A DNA stretch of 64,000 nucleotides from Algoriphagus limi (GTDB taxonomy: Bacteria; Bacteroidota; Bacteroidia; Cytophagales; Cyclobacteriaceae): NCBI RefSeq assembly GCF_024919275.1, contig NZ_JANWGH010000003.1, positions 285,677 to 349,676 of the forward strand, written 5' to 3'. Both the position numbers and the translations under genes were made by a program. The notes beneath the pieces were generated by a model. The model was not told where the DNA came from. It did not search any database and worked only from the letters and a program-made list of their open reading frames with translations. Positions 1 through 6,997 of this stretch are shown here, in pieces. Each line of letters opens with the position of its first letter. The first letter of the stretch is position 1.

Positions 1-337
1 GTGCAATTCGAATTTGACCTGATTCTTTGAAAGCTACTTTTCCGCGATCAGTCAGGTTGATTTGGAGTAAATTTTCAAGCCTTTGTAAAGCTCTGACAGA
101 GCTATCGATTGAGCAGCCACTTGTTGCGGACTGGGATTCATCTGCAGCCAAAACGATCACCTGATCTTCTAAAATCTCGAAAGAAGTCAGAATCCCATTT
201 CCGTGTACATTCCATCCTTCACAAAAGGATTTTAATTCCTGTCGGACCAGTTCCAGTTCCCTATCACTGAGTTTTCGATCAGCTTGATAGAGCCAAATTC
301 GGCTTTGGTCAGAAATCTTATCAAAGGCTACGTACAT
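1..337 (-). CDS. Conserved Bacteroidetes small protein, C-terminus cut off by window
   Basis: The reading frame is open from an ATG at 337 to the window edge, giving 112 residues (start MYVAFDKISDQSRIWLYQAD) without a stop. The text resembles a short family found across Bacteroidetes that databases often mislabel 'ABC transporter ATPase' although it has no Walker motif; none is visible here. A conserved-looking segment is SGCSIDSSVRALQ. It lies downstream of and on the same strand as the two Fe-S protein genes, 78 bases after the CCG-domain gene, and is probably the last or a middle gene of that operon. Function unknown. The start is the first ATG of the frame. Confidence 0.75.
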   Translation of the reverse strand, partial: MYVAFDKISDQSRIWLYQADRKLSDRELELVRQELKSFCEGWNVHGNGILTSFEILEDQVIVLAADESQSATSGCSIDSSVRALQRLENLLQINLTDRGKVAFKESGQIRIA

Positions 338-362
338 AATTTGGATATTTTGACAAAGAAAA

Positions 363-390
363 ACCCTTTCTACCTAACGGCAAAAAGGGT
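363..390 (-). terminator. Weak hairpin after the CCG-domain gene
   Basis: An inverted repeat (accctttct / aaaaagggt) lies between the two minus-strand genes. It has a 7-bp stem and no strong T tract, so it could be an intra-operon attenuator or chance. Confidence 0.25.
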
Positions 391-415
391 GGAATTGATT
401 CAATTTTAATTTCAC

Positions 416-1207
416 TTAAATCCCCATGTCTTTGGCGATCATTTCGGCGAGATCATAGACCTTGACATCGTTTTCTCGCTCTTTGTTTTTTACACCGTCA
501 GCCATCATGGTCAAGCAAAAAGGACAGCCTACGGCAATTGCTTGAGCTCCAGTTGCTAATGCTTCTTCTGTGCGTTCGACATTGATGTCTTTTTTACCTG
601 GTTCTGGTTCCTTAAACATCTGAGCTCCACCTGCTCCGCAGCAAAGCCCTTTGGTTCGGCAGCGCTTCATTTCTACCAGTTCCACATCCAAAGCCTTAAT
701 GACTTCCCGTGGAGCTTCATATACATTATTTGCACGGCCGAGGTAGCAAGAATCATGGAAGGTGATCTTTTTCCCTTTAAACTCACCGCCTCCCTGAAGC
801 ACTACTTTTCCTTCATTAATTAGCTGCTGCAAAAATTGAGAGTGATGAATCACTTCATAATTCCCGCCCAAAGCAGGATACTCATTTTTGATGGTGTTGA
901 AACAATGAGGGCATGCGGTCACTACTTTTTTGACTCCATATCCATTCAAAACTTGGATATTGGGGACTGCCTGCATTTGGAAAAGGAACTCATTTCCAGC
1001 TCTTCGTGCAGGATCACCGGTACAAGTCTCTTCAGGGCCAAGTACAGCGAATGATACACCTACTTTATTCAATATTTTGACGAAAGCCTGGGTAACTGCT
1101 TTGTATCGGTCATCAAAGGAACCGGCACAACCGACCCAAAAAAGAACTTCCGGATTTTCACCTTTAGCGGCCATTTCGGCCATGGTTGGTACTTTGTATG
1201 TAGACAT
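416..1207 (-). CDS. CCG-domain (Fe-S) oxidoreductase subunit, HdrB/GlpC/LutA-like
   Basis: A 263-residue cytoplasmic protein with two cysteine-rich CCG domains. The first has C27, the CTGD region near residue 62 and CPHC near 98-101. The second has DSCYLGR near 150, CCGAGG near 187 and CPFC near 228. In this family the cysteines bind Fe-S clusters for electron transfer between a dehydrogenase and the quinone pool or disulfides. It follows a membrane-anchored dicluster-ferredoxin gene (1328-2665) on the same strand, an arrangement common in Bacteroidetes, so the two probably form one quinone-linked electron-transfer complex; the substrate is unknown. The start is taken at ATG 1207 because the frame upstream (to 1261) is low-complexity repeat text with no family similarity. 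Confidence 0.88.
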   Translation of the reverse strand: MSTYKVPTMAEMAAKGENPEVLFWVGCAGSFDDRYKAVTQAFVKILNKVGVSFAVLGPEETCTGDPARRAGNEFLFQMQAVPNIQVLNGYGVKKVVTACPHCFNTIKNEYPALGGNYEVIHHSQFLQQLINEGKVVLQGGGEFKGKKITFHDSCYLGRANNVYEAPREVIKALDVELVEMKRCRTKGLCCGAGGAQMFKEPEPGKKDINVERTEEALATGAQAIAVGCPFCLTMMADGVKNKERENDVKVYDLAEMIAKDMGI

Positions 1208-1327
1208 ATTTTCGGATTTACGATTTTTGATATTGGATTTACGAGAGCAGCTTTCAAACATCCTTGTTCTCGATAATTCAATTGCTTTGGGTTATTGAAT
1301 TTTTCAATTTTCAAATCTTCCAATTTT
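1208..1327. repeat. Low-complexity AT-rich spacer with diverged direct repeats
   Basis: The spacer between the two Fe-S genes contains the 10-mer ggatttacga twice (1214-1223 and 1235-1244). It then continues with a run of near-repeats of 'ttgaatttttcaattttc' and 'aatcttccaatttttcaatc' up to about 1335. No gene is evident. Comparable word-like AT-rich spacers recur at 41931-42003, 55988-56030 and 61937-62030. Confidence 0.6.
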
Positions 1328-2665
1328 TCAATCTGGAATCTCCTCTTCTTTGACTGAATCGGCCCAGTTGAATCGATCTTGGGGACTGAATTTCCAAGGA
1401 GAGAAACTGGTCTCCATATTTTGGAACATGGCATTCCATTGTGCTGGAGTGCCGGATTCTTCCATCGCTACATAGCGGCGCATTTGTAGGATGATGGATA
1501 ATGGATCGATATTGACCGGGCAGGCTTCCACGCAGGCGTTGCAGGAAGTACAAGCGTTTAATTCCTCTTTTGAAATGTAATCGCCAAGGAGAGATTTTCC
1601 ATCTTCCAGACCTGGCCCGCCGGAGTCTATGCTTTTTCCAACTTCTTCTGCACGGTCACGAACATCCATCATGATTTTTCGTGGTGAAAGTTTTTTGCCT
1701 GTCAGGTTAGCCGGACACTCGGAAGTACATCGGCCGCACTCAGTACAGGAGTAGGCATTCAGAATATTGACCCAAGAAAGATCATTGATGTCTTTGGTGC
1801 CGAATCTTCCGATTTCAGCAGGAGGATCGGCAGGAGCATCAGTTGGAATTCCCAGCATCATATTGACCTCATTCGTGACCTCCGGCATATTCGGCATCTC
1901 TCCTTTTGGCTTCAAATTAGAATACCAGGTATTTGGGAAAGCCAGGAAAATATGAAGGTGCTTGGAATAAGTCACATATACTGCAAAAGCTAAAATACCA
2001 GCAATATGAAACCACCAAGTAAATCGCTCTGTAAACACCAGCGCTCCATCACTCATTCCCTCAAATAGAGGTTGAAGCAGACTGCTGAAGAAAAGGGTGC
2101 CAAGGGCAATGTAATGCTCATCTCCTCGAGCTGCCAAGATTTGATCCGTGGCATTCATGGTGAGAATAGCCATCATCAAAATGATCTCAATAACTAGAAT
2201 CAAGTTGGCGTCGAGGGCTGGCCAGCCTTTCATCTCAGGCTTAGTGAAACGGGGAACTTTGGTAATATTTCTTCGAATCAGAAATATGACGCAGGAGAAA
2301 AGTACCGCCACGGCGAGGAATTCAAAAATATTGATTGCTGCTGTATAAACTGAACCTAGAATTGGTGCAAACAATCGGTGGGTTCCTAAAATCCCATCCA
2401 AAATAAATTCCAATACTTCCAAATTGATCACCACAAAGCCGACATAAATCAACAAGTGGAGGAAAGCCGGAATGAAGCGCTTAAACATTTTTTGTTGGCC
2501 AAAAGCCACCAAGAGCATGGTTTTCCAACGGACTTCAGGCTGATCGTTTCGGGTTTCTTCCTTACCCAAGAGTATGTTTCTTTTCAGAAAACGCACTCGT
2601 TTGGTTAAAATGAAAGCAGCTACCGCTAAAATGATCAAAAATGCTACTTGAGGTAAAAAGCTCAT
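1328..2665 (-). CDS. Membrane-bound (Fe-S) oxidoreductase with dicluster ferredoxin domain
   Basis: 445 residues. The N-terminal half (about 1-245) holds several hydrophobic segments (the first near residues 5-22) and resembles the nitrate-reductase-gamma/HdrE-type heme b membrane module. The C-terminal part has two 4Fe-4S motifs: C307-TECGRCTSEC-P and C372-TSCNACVEAC-P. Proteins of this build pass electrons between quinone and a soluble partner. The next gene downstream (416-1207) encodes a CCG-domain subunit, so the pair resembles HdrDE- or GlpC/LutA-type systems. The ATG at 2665 begins a clean transmembrane segment. The donor or acceptor is not evident. Confidence 0.87.
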   Translation of the reverse strand: MSFLPQVAFLIILAVAAFILTKRVRFLKRNILLGKEETRNDQPEVRWKTMLLVAFGQQKMFKRFIPAFLHLLIYVGFVVINLEVLEFILDGILGTHRLFAPILGSVYTAAINIFEFLAVAVLFSCVIFLIRRNITKVPRFTKPEMKGWPALDANLILVIEIILMMAILTMNATDQILAARGDEHYIALGTLFFSSLLQPLFEGMSDGALVFTERFTWWFHIAGILAFAVYVTYSKHLHIFLAFPNTWYSNLKPKGEMPNMPEVTNEVNMMLGIPTDAPADPPAEIGRFGTKDINDLSWVNILNAYSCTECGRCTSECPANLTGKKLSPRKIMMDVRDRAEEVGKSIDSGGPGLEDGKSLLGDYISKEELNACTSCNACVEACPVNIDPLSIILQMRRYVAMEESGTPAQWNAMFQNMETSFSPWKFSPQDRFNWADSVKEEEIPD

Positions 2666-2721
2666 TTTGATGCAATTAATAAATTGTGAATACTCTTTTT
2701 AATTTTTTTTTATCTGAATGA

Positions 2722-2752
2722 TTTGTATCAAAATCACAAATACCTACCTTTG
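2722..2752 (+). promoter_or_regulatory. Bacteroidetes promoter for tRNA-Phe
   Basis: TTTG at 2722-2725 and TACCTTTG at 2745-2752 are separated by 19 bp, matching the Bacteroidetes -33/-7 consensus (TTTG, TAnnTTTG). The tRNA starts 16 bp downstream. Confidence 0.8.
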
Positions 2753-2768
2753 CATCACTTTAAGAAAA

Positions 2769-2844
2769 GGTGATGTAGCTCAGTTGGTAGAGCATCGGAC
2801 TGAAAATCCGTGAGTCGGTGGTTCGAGTCCACTCATCACCACCA
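2769..2844 (+). tRNA. tRNA-Phe (GAA)
   Basis: A 76-nt cloverleaf including an encoded CCA end. The 7-bp acceptor stem GGTGATG/CATCACC, D arm, anticodon loop ctGAAaa and T arm GGTTCGAGTCC are all present. The anticodon GAA reads Phe codons. The outermost anticodon-stem pair is a T-T mismatch. A strong terminator follows directly. Confidence 0.97.
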
Positions 2845-2871
2845 GCCCCGAAGCAATTCGGGGCTTTTTTT
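2844..2871 (+). terminator. Intrinsic terminator of tRNA-Phe
   Basis: A perfect hairpin agccccgaa / ttcggggct with a 5-nt loop, followed by a run of seven T. It begins at the last base of the tRNA CCA. Confidence 0.92.
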
Positions 2872-3116
2872 ATGCCCTCTCGCGTCAGAATCGTGATAGT
2901 TGATGCCCAATCAATCATGGATGCAAAGTAAGAAATAGTCTGCATGCATACTATTTTTTATTTCTAATTTAAAATGAATCTAAAATCAGCCTTACTAGTA
3001 AATTCTAAACTCCAATCAGAGCTGAGTGTTAGCGGGGCCTAGCTTAATCTTGGGTTTTTTGAAAAATATTTTGTGAAAAGTGTAACATTTGAAAAAGACC
3101 CGCATCACCTACACAA

Positions 3117-3608
3117 ATGAATTCATTTTTCGAAGGAAATATTTGGCCTTTGCGAGGGAAGCTATTCCGGATGGCTTATCTCTGGGTGAAAGACCGGGCA
3201 TTGGCTGAAGATATTCTTCAAAATGTGTTCGAAAAGTCCTTTCGGAAAGAAGATGAACTGCAGCAGCATCCAAATTTGACAGGATGGCTCATCAAAAGCT
3301 TGAAAAATGAGGCTTTGATGCACTTTCGGAAAACTGGAAAGATTGTATCGTTGGATGAAAATGGAGAGGCTAGGCTTATGGATCCGGAACCTGAGCGAAG
3401 TGAAACCAAAATTCCCAGGATTCTTCAGCTAGTTAATCGCCTGCCCGAAAAGCAAAGACAGATCTTTCAACTTCGAGAAATGGAAGGGCTAACCTATGAA
3501 GAGGTGGCAGAATATCTTGAAATCCCGATGGAGCAAGTGAAAGTCAATCTTCACCGGGCCCGAAAAAAGCTGCGAGAGGAATTTGCCAAACAAGAAACCA
3601 AGTCATGA
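3117..3608 (+). CDS. ECF-type RNA polymerase sigma factor
   Basis: 163 residues with region 2 near residues 10-75 (FRMAYLWVKDRALAEDILQ) and region 4 near 100-155. Region 4 has a helix-turn-helix (LREMEGLTYEEVAEYLEIP followed by VKVNLHRARKKLR). It would direct RNA polymerase to a specific promoter set. The downstream gene overlaps its stop by 4 bp (ATGA) and encodes a single-span membrane protein with no known domain but the right position for an anti-sigma factor. Two DUF4252 genes follow. This gene set recurs in Bacteroidetes; the inducing signal is unknown. Confidence 0.9.
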   Translation: MNSFFEGNIWPLRGKLFRMAYLWVKDRALAEDILQNVFEKSFRKEDELQQHPNLTGWLIKSLKNEALMHFRKTGKIVSLDENGEARLMDPEPERSETKIPRILQLVNRLPEKQRQIFQLREMEGLTYEEVAEYLEIPMEQVKVNLHRARKKLREEFAKQETKS

Positions 3609-4027
3609 ACAAGCGAATTGAAGAATTACTCGAAAAATACTGGAACGCAGATTCCACCTTGGAGGAGGAAGCTGAGTTGCGAGATCTGATTGCTCAAGCC
3701 GATGGGTATGAGTCAGAAAAAGAATGGTTTCTTTCCATCCAGAATTTTGCTTCGGAGGAGCCTGAAAGACTTAAAATTCCAAGGGGAAAAAAGAAAGCTG
3801 GTTTTTCATGGCTTGGCTGGGCTGCCTCTGTTTTGATTTTGATGGGCTCCTATGCAGGCTGGCAAGCCTATGAGCGTCAGCAGCAGGAAGAAGCTTATCG
3901 GGAAGTAGCAGCTGCTTTATCTCTAATCCAAGATAAGTTTTCCGAAGGGCAAAGCCAATTAGAAAAAATGAATGAATTGCGATACCTCAATACGACCAAT
4001 TCTCTATTCGAAAACCAAGAAAAATAA
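3605..4027 (+). CDS. Small single-span membrane protein, probable anti-sigma factor
   Basis: 140 residues. There is an acidic, helical N-terminal cytoplasmic part (1-58), a basic RGKKK stretch, one transmembrane helix around 63-80 (WLGWAASVLILMGSYAGW) and a Glu/Gln-rich probably coiled-coil C-terminus. It overlaps the sigma factor gene by 4 bp, which implies translational coupling and stoichiometric production. I infer an anti-sigma role from position and topology only; there is no recognisable zinc-binding anti-sigma motif. Confidence 0.7.
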   Translation: MNKRIEELLEKYWNADSTLEEEAELRDLIAQADGYESEKEWFLSIQNFASEEPERLKIPRGKKKAGFSWLGWAASVLILMGSYAGWQAYERQQQEEAYREVAAALSLIQDKFSEGQSQLEKMNELRYLNTTNSLFENQEK

Positions 4028-4031
4028 GAAC

Positions 4032-4562
4032 ATGAAAAAGATAGTATTAATCCCAGTATTTGTTCTGATGGCGGTATTTCAAGTGCTCGCCCAGGATGAT
4101 GCGATTCAGCGTTTCTTTTCCAATTACATGGAAGATGACCGCTTCAGTAGGGTGTACATTTCACCCAAAATGATGCAAATGGCCGGAGGTTTCCTGAAGA
4201 ATAATGCTGAAGAAGCTGATTCTCAGGAACTGGGAGCTTTAATCCAAAAAATCAAAGGCATCCGAATTCTTTCTTCTGATGAAGTAGATGGAATGAAAAT
4301 GTACAATGAAGCCTATGGTTCTCTGACTAAGCAGAAATATGAAGAATTGATGGATGTTCAGGATAAGGATTCCAGCATCAAGTTTTTGGTTCGGGAAGAA
4401 AATGGACTCGTCAAGGAGCTGCTAATGCTTGCAGGTGATAAGGGAGAATTCACCTTGCTCTCTATGCTAGGGAATTTCACCTATGAAGATCTGAATATGC
4501 TTGCAGAAAAGACCAATATCCCCGGAATGGAGGAATATGGTAAAGGAAATATGCCACAATAA
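4032..4562 (+). CDS. DUF4252 family secreted protein (first copy)
   Basis: 176 residues with an N-terminal signal peptide (MKKIVLIPVFVLMAVFQVLAQ). The mature part resembles the Bacteroidetes DUF4252 family. It starts 4 bp after the anti-sigma-like gene stop and belongs to the same operon. The start at 4032 is chosen because it opens a proper signal peptide; upstream in-frame text overlaps the preceding gene. The function of the family is unknown. Its position suggests a periplasmic or surface output, or sensor, of the sigma system. Confidence 0.8.
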   Translation: MKKIVLIPVFVLMAVFQVLAQDDAIQRFFSNYMEDDRFSRVYISPKMMQMAGGFLKNNAEEADSQELGALIQKIKGIRILSSDEVDGMKMYNEAYGSLTKQKYEELMDVQDKDSSIKFLVREENGLVKELLMLAGDKGEFTLLSMLGNFTYEDLNMLAEKTNIPGMEEYGKGNMPQ

Positions 4563-4598
4563 ACTAAACCACTATTATTTATTAAACTACTTATTATT

Positions 4599-5078
4599 AT
4601 GAAAAAGCTGTTTTTTGCAATCGCCTTTCTGGGAATCATATTTTCCGCACAGGCACAAAGTAAATCTGTTAAAGCCCTTTATGAAAAATACAGAGGCGAG
4701 GAGGACTTCTTCCATATGGAGTTGGGAGGTAACTTCCTGAATTTCGCCGAAGGTTTTAAAATTGACATTGATGAAGATGATATGGCTACCGTAGCCAAAT
4801 CTATCGAGAAGCTCAATTTTTTTACGCTTCCTGACAATGCTGATCGAAGCGGAGCGGAATTCAAAGCACTAAAAAAAGGTTTGGAAAAGGAACGCTATGA
4901 GTTAATGATGGAAATGGCCGATGAAGGGGAGATTGTCGTCTATTCCAAGGGAGGGAAAACTATTTCAGACTTGGTGGTCTTGGTAGGAGGAGATGAAGGA
5001 GACCTGATGGTCGTCGAACTCAAAGGCTCCTTTGCTCAGGAGCTCGTAGCCGAAGCCATGAAGCAGGGCAGGAATTAG
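4599..5078 (+). CDS. DUF4252 family secreted protein (second copy)
   Basis: 159 residues with the signal peptide MKKLFFAIAFLGIIFSAQAQ and a DUF4252-like mature part. It is paralogous in layout to the preceding gene (both have a SLTKQKYEELM / ALKKGLEKERYELMM-type central segment and a xxGDEG/DKGE turn). It is the last gene of the sigma operon and is followed by a strong terminator. Function unknown. Confidence 0.8.
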   Translation: MKKLFFAIAFLGIIFSAQAQSKSVKALYEKYRGEEDFFHMELGGNFLNFAEGFKIDIDEDDMATVAKSIEKLNFFTLPDNADRSGAEFKALKKGLEKERYELMMEMADEGEIVVYSKGGKTISDLVVLVGGDEGDLMVVELKGSFAQELVAEAMKQGRN

Positions 5079-5101
5079 AAGAGTTTCAAAAAGAAAAAAT
5101 T

Positions 5102-5132
5102 AAGCTATCAGTGAAAGCTGGTAGCTTTTTTT
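5102..5132 (+). terminator. Terminator of the sigma/DUF4252 operon
   Basis: A 10-bp stem (aagctatcag / ctggtagctt, one G-T pair) followed by seven T, starting 24 bp after the last stop codon. Confidence 0.88.
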
Positions 5133-5489
5133 GTTCTATTCTCCCTGCGTCTTTCCGTTTTTCTTTCTTTTCTAAAAGCAGGATTTTGTAAGAAAATCTA
5201 CCCTTTTAGATCTTGAGTTGAGTTTTTTTATAAAGATTTTAATTTTTTTTTCTCCGATACAATCGATTGCGAAAAACTATTTTTATTAATTGATGTAATG
5301 ACATGATTTTGTATTTTAAAAATTTACAAAATTAAATTTCAAAAAAGCTAGATTTTTCAGATTATTTGGGTTTCCGCTATCGATTGCGGGAATTGATTAT
5401 ATTATTTTTAATTAAATAGCTTAATCATTATTGAATTCATAAAAAATCCATAAAAATTTTGAAACATTTTCATTTTTAGTGCCGTTTGC
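5133..5489. other. AT-rich intergenic stretch without a gene
   Basis: About 360 bp of very AT-rich sequence. No credible coding frame is present. The 10-mer ATCGATTGCG occurs twice, at 5262-5271 and 5379-5388, and could be a protein-binding site upstream of the promoter at 5490. Confidence 0.5.
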
Positions 5490-5497
5490 TACCTTTG
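5490..5497 (+). promoter_or_regulatory. -7 promoter element TACCTTTG
   Basis: An exact TAnnTTTG match 123 bp upstream of the next start codon. The implied leader is roughly 115 nt and contains a small hairpin (GAATGG 5560-5565 with CCATTC 5571-5576). Confidence 0.65.
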
Positions 5498-5619
5498 TAA
5501 TGTCATTTGAAGACAAACCCATCAGACCCGATGGACCCTGTAGCCCAAAATACCACCTCGAATGGATTCGCCATTCCGGGTTACACATTAAAAAAGAACC
5601 TATTAAACCAATTATTAGT

Positions 5620-6183
5620 ATGAAAAAATTATTGTCTATGCTTTTTGTTGCCGGGATGGCAACAGGAGCCTTTGCCACAGGAGCAGAGAAATCTGTAGAG
5701 ATTATTCACTCTGATGCTGCCAAAGTAACAGTTGCAATGACTGAAGCGCCAAGCAGCACCGTGATTGTTAAAATTTTGGATGAGGAAAACCGTTTGGTTT
5801 TAAGAGATCGGATTAACAAGTCGGAAGCTTTTGCAAAACGCTATGATTTGAATGCACTTCCAAAAGGAACTTATTCAGTAGAAGTGTTGGATAATTCTGG
5901 TGTATTGCGAACTACAACTTTTCAAAACTTTGTAGATGAAAAACCATCCGTTTACTCTCGAGTATCTTTATTGGAAAACAACAAGTATCGACTTCTAGTA
6001 AGCAACTTGAGTGCGAAGGCGTTTACAGTTTCTATTTACGATGGTGATAAGTTGATCCACAGTGAGAAGGTAGCGGATGCTCAAGGTCTACACAAGATCT
6101 ACAACATCGAAAAACCATCAGCTTCTATCAGTTTTCGAGTGACTACAGAAGGGGGATTTGACAAGTATCTTTCTGCCCTTTAA
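5620..6183 (+). CDS. Secreted protein of unknown function
   Basis: 187 residues with a signal peptide (MKKLLSMLFVAGMATGAFAT). The mature part alternates hydrophobic and polar residues like a beta-sandwich; the two halves (about 20-100 and 110-187) may be related Ig-like domains. There are no catalytic motifs. The frame stays open upstream, but the promoter at 5490-5497 and the signal peptide favour ATG 5620. It is a monocistronic unit with a terminator at 6209-6246. Similar short exported proteins are frequent in Cytophagales; I do not recognise a named family. Confidence 0.75.
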   Translation: MKKLLSMLFVAGMATGAFATGAEKSVEIIHSDAAKVTVAMTEAPSSTVIVKILDEENRLVLRDRINKSEAFAKRYDLNALPKGTYSVEVLDNSGVLRTTTFQNFVDEKPSVYSRVSLLENNKYRLLVSNLSAKAFTVSIYDGDKLIHSEKVADAQGLHKIYNIEKPSASISFRVTTEGGFDKYLSAL

Positions 6184-6208
6184 GAAAAAGTGAACCAACT
6201 AGCTATTA

Positions 6209-6246
6209 AAAACCCCGCTCTGGGTCTGAGGCGGGGTTATTTTTTT
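6209..6246 (+). terminator. Terminator between convergent genes
   Basis: Hairpin aaccccgc (6211-6218) / gcggggtt (6231-6238) with a 12-nt loop, then a T-rich tail. It may also serve the convergent minus-strand gene. Confidence 0.82.
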
Positions 6247-6254
6247 GTCTAAAA

Positions 6255-6824
6255 TCAATGAAATCGCAAGACTGTCTCCGCTACTCTCTTCCCCAAGTCT
6301 TCGCCTTTTTTCAGAAAAATAGGATCCAATTCTTCCTGCAAATCAAAAGGCTCCTCTCCGGTGATGGCCGAGGCACCAAAAGCAGATTCTACCGTATCTC
6401 CACCAACCAAAATCATCCCATGAATCAGCATGCTATGCATCAAATTCAGCATCACAAGCTCTTCTCCGATAGACATGCCGCCTCCCGTACTGAACACCGC
6501 GCCAATTTTATCTTTCAGGGGTCTTTCCTCAAAAGGCCAGGAATTGATAAACTCCTGCACTGCCGGAGCAATATTGGCATTGTAAACGGGGGAGCCGAGG
6601 ATGATTGCTGAAGCGGCGAGTAAGTCATCCTGTTGGACTTGATCTATCAGTAAAAGCTTAACATCTACCTCTTCTACAGATAGCGCGCCTTCTCCTATGG
6701 CTTTCGCCATTTGCTCGGTATTTCCGGACTGGGAGTAATAGGTAATTAAAATCAAAGGCTTTTCCTGAGCGAAAAGAAAATGAGAGAAGGAAAAAAGAAA
6801 GAGAATTAGGTTGAGTTTTCGCAT
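6255..6824 (-). CDS. Exported flavodoxin-fold protein (WrbA/flavodoxin-like)
   Basis: 189 residues. An N-terminal signal peptide (MRKLNLILFLFSFSHFLFAQ) precedes a flavodoxin fold. The FMN phosphate-binding loop YYSQSGNTEQMA is near residues 29-40. GSPVYNANIAP near 77 and the STGGG loop near 111 match the flavin-contacting loops of the WrbA/NAD(P)H-quinone reductase group. FMN enzymes are normally cytoplasmic, so a Sec-type signal is unusual; FMN would have to be loaded outside or supplied there. It is convergent with the upstream gene and has no operon partner. Confidence 0.8.
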   Translation of the reverse strand: MRKLNLILFLFSFSHFLFAQEKPLILITYYSQSGNTEQMAKAIGEGALSVEEVDVKLLLIDQVQQDDLLAASAIILGSPVYNANIAPAVQEFINSWPFEERPLKDKIGAVFSTGGGMSIGEELVMLNLMHSMLIHGMILVGGDTVESAFGASAITGEEPFDLQEELDPIFLKKGEDLGKRVAETVLRFH

Positions 6825-6856
6825 GAGTTGGAAAGAAATTGATTATTAAGCTAAAA

Positions 6857-6974
6857 AAGAGGCAGCCTTAAATGCTAATCATTGTCAGACTGAGCGAAGG
6901 CGAAGTCTTACTACAGCGGATTCTGCTGCATTTCGACTCCGCTCAATGTGACAAATGAATATAGGCAGCCTCTT
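6857..6974. repeat. Compound inverted-repeat intergenic element
   Basis: Outer arms gaggcagcct / aggcagcctc pair with one mismatch. Inner arms at 6880-6905 and 6931-6956 are about 80% complementary and contain gagcgaaggcgaa and ttcgactccgctc. A small cagc/gctg stem sits at the centre. The inner motif resembles a dispersed repeat that I recall from many Bacteroidetes genomes. It follows the minus-strand M14 gene. Confidence 0.7.
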
Positions 6975-6997
6975 GATAATCTATTTAAGCGAAAAGC

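Noticed and set aside
5498..5619. Known riboswitch in the leader
   Set aside because: I could not match it to a known riboswitch class; only a short simple hairpin is visible.
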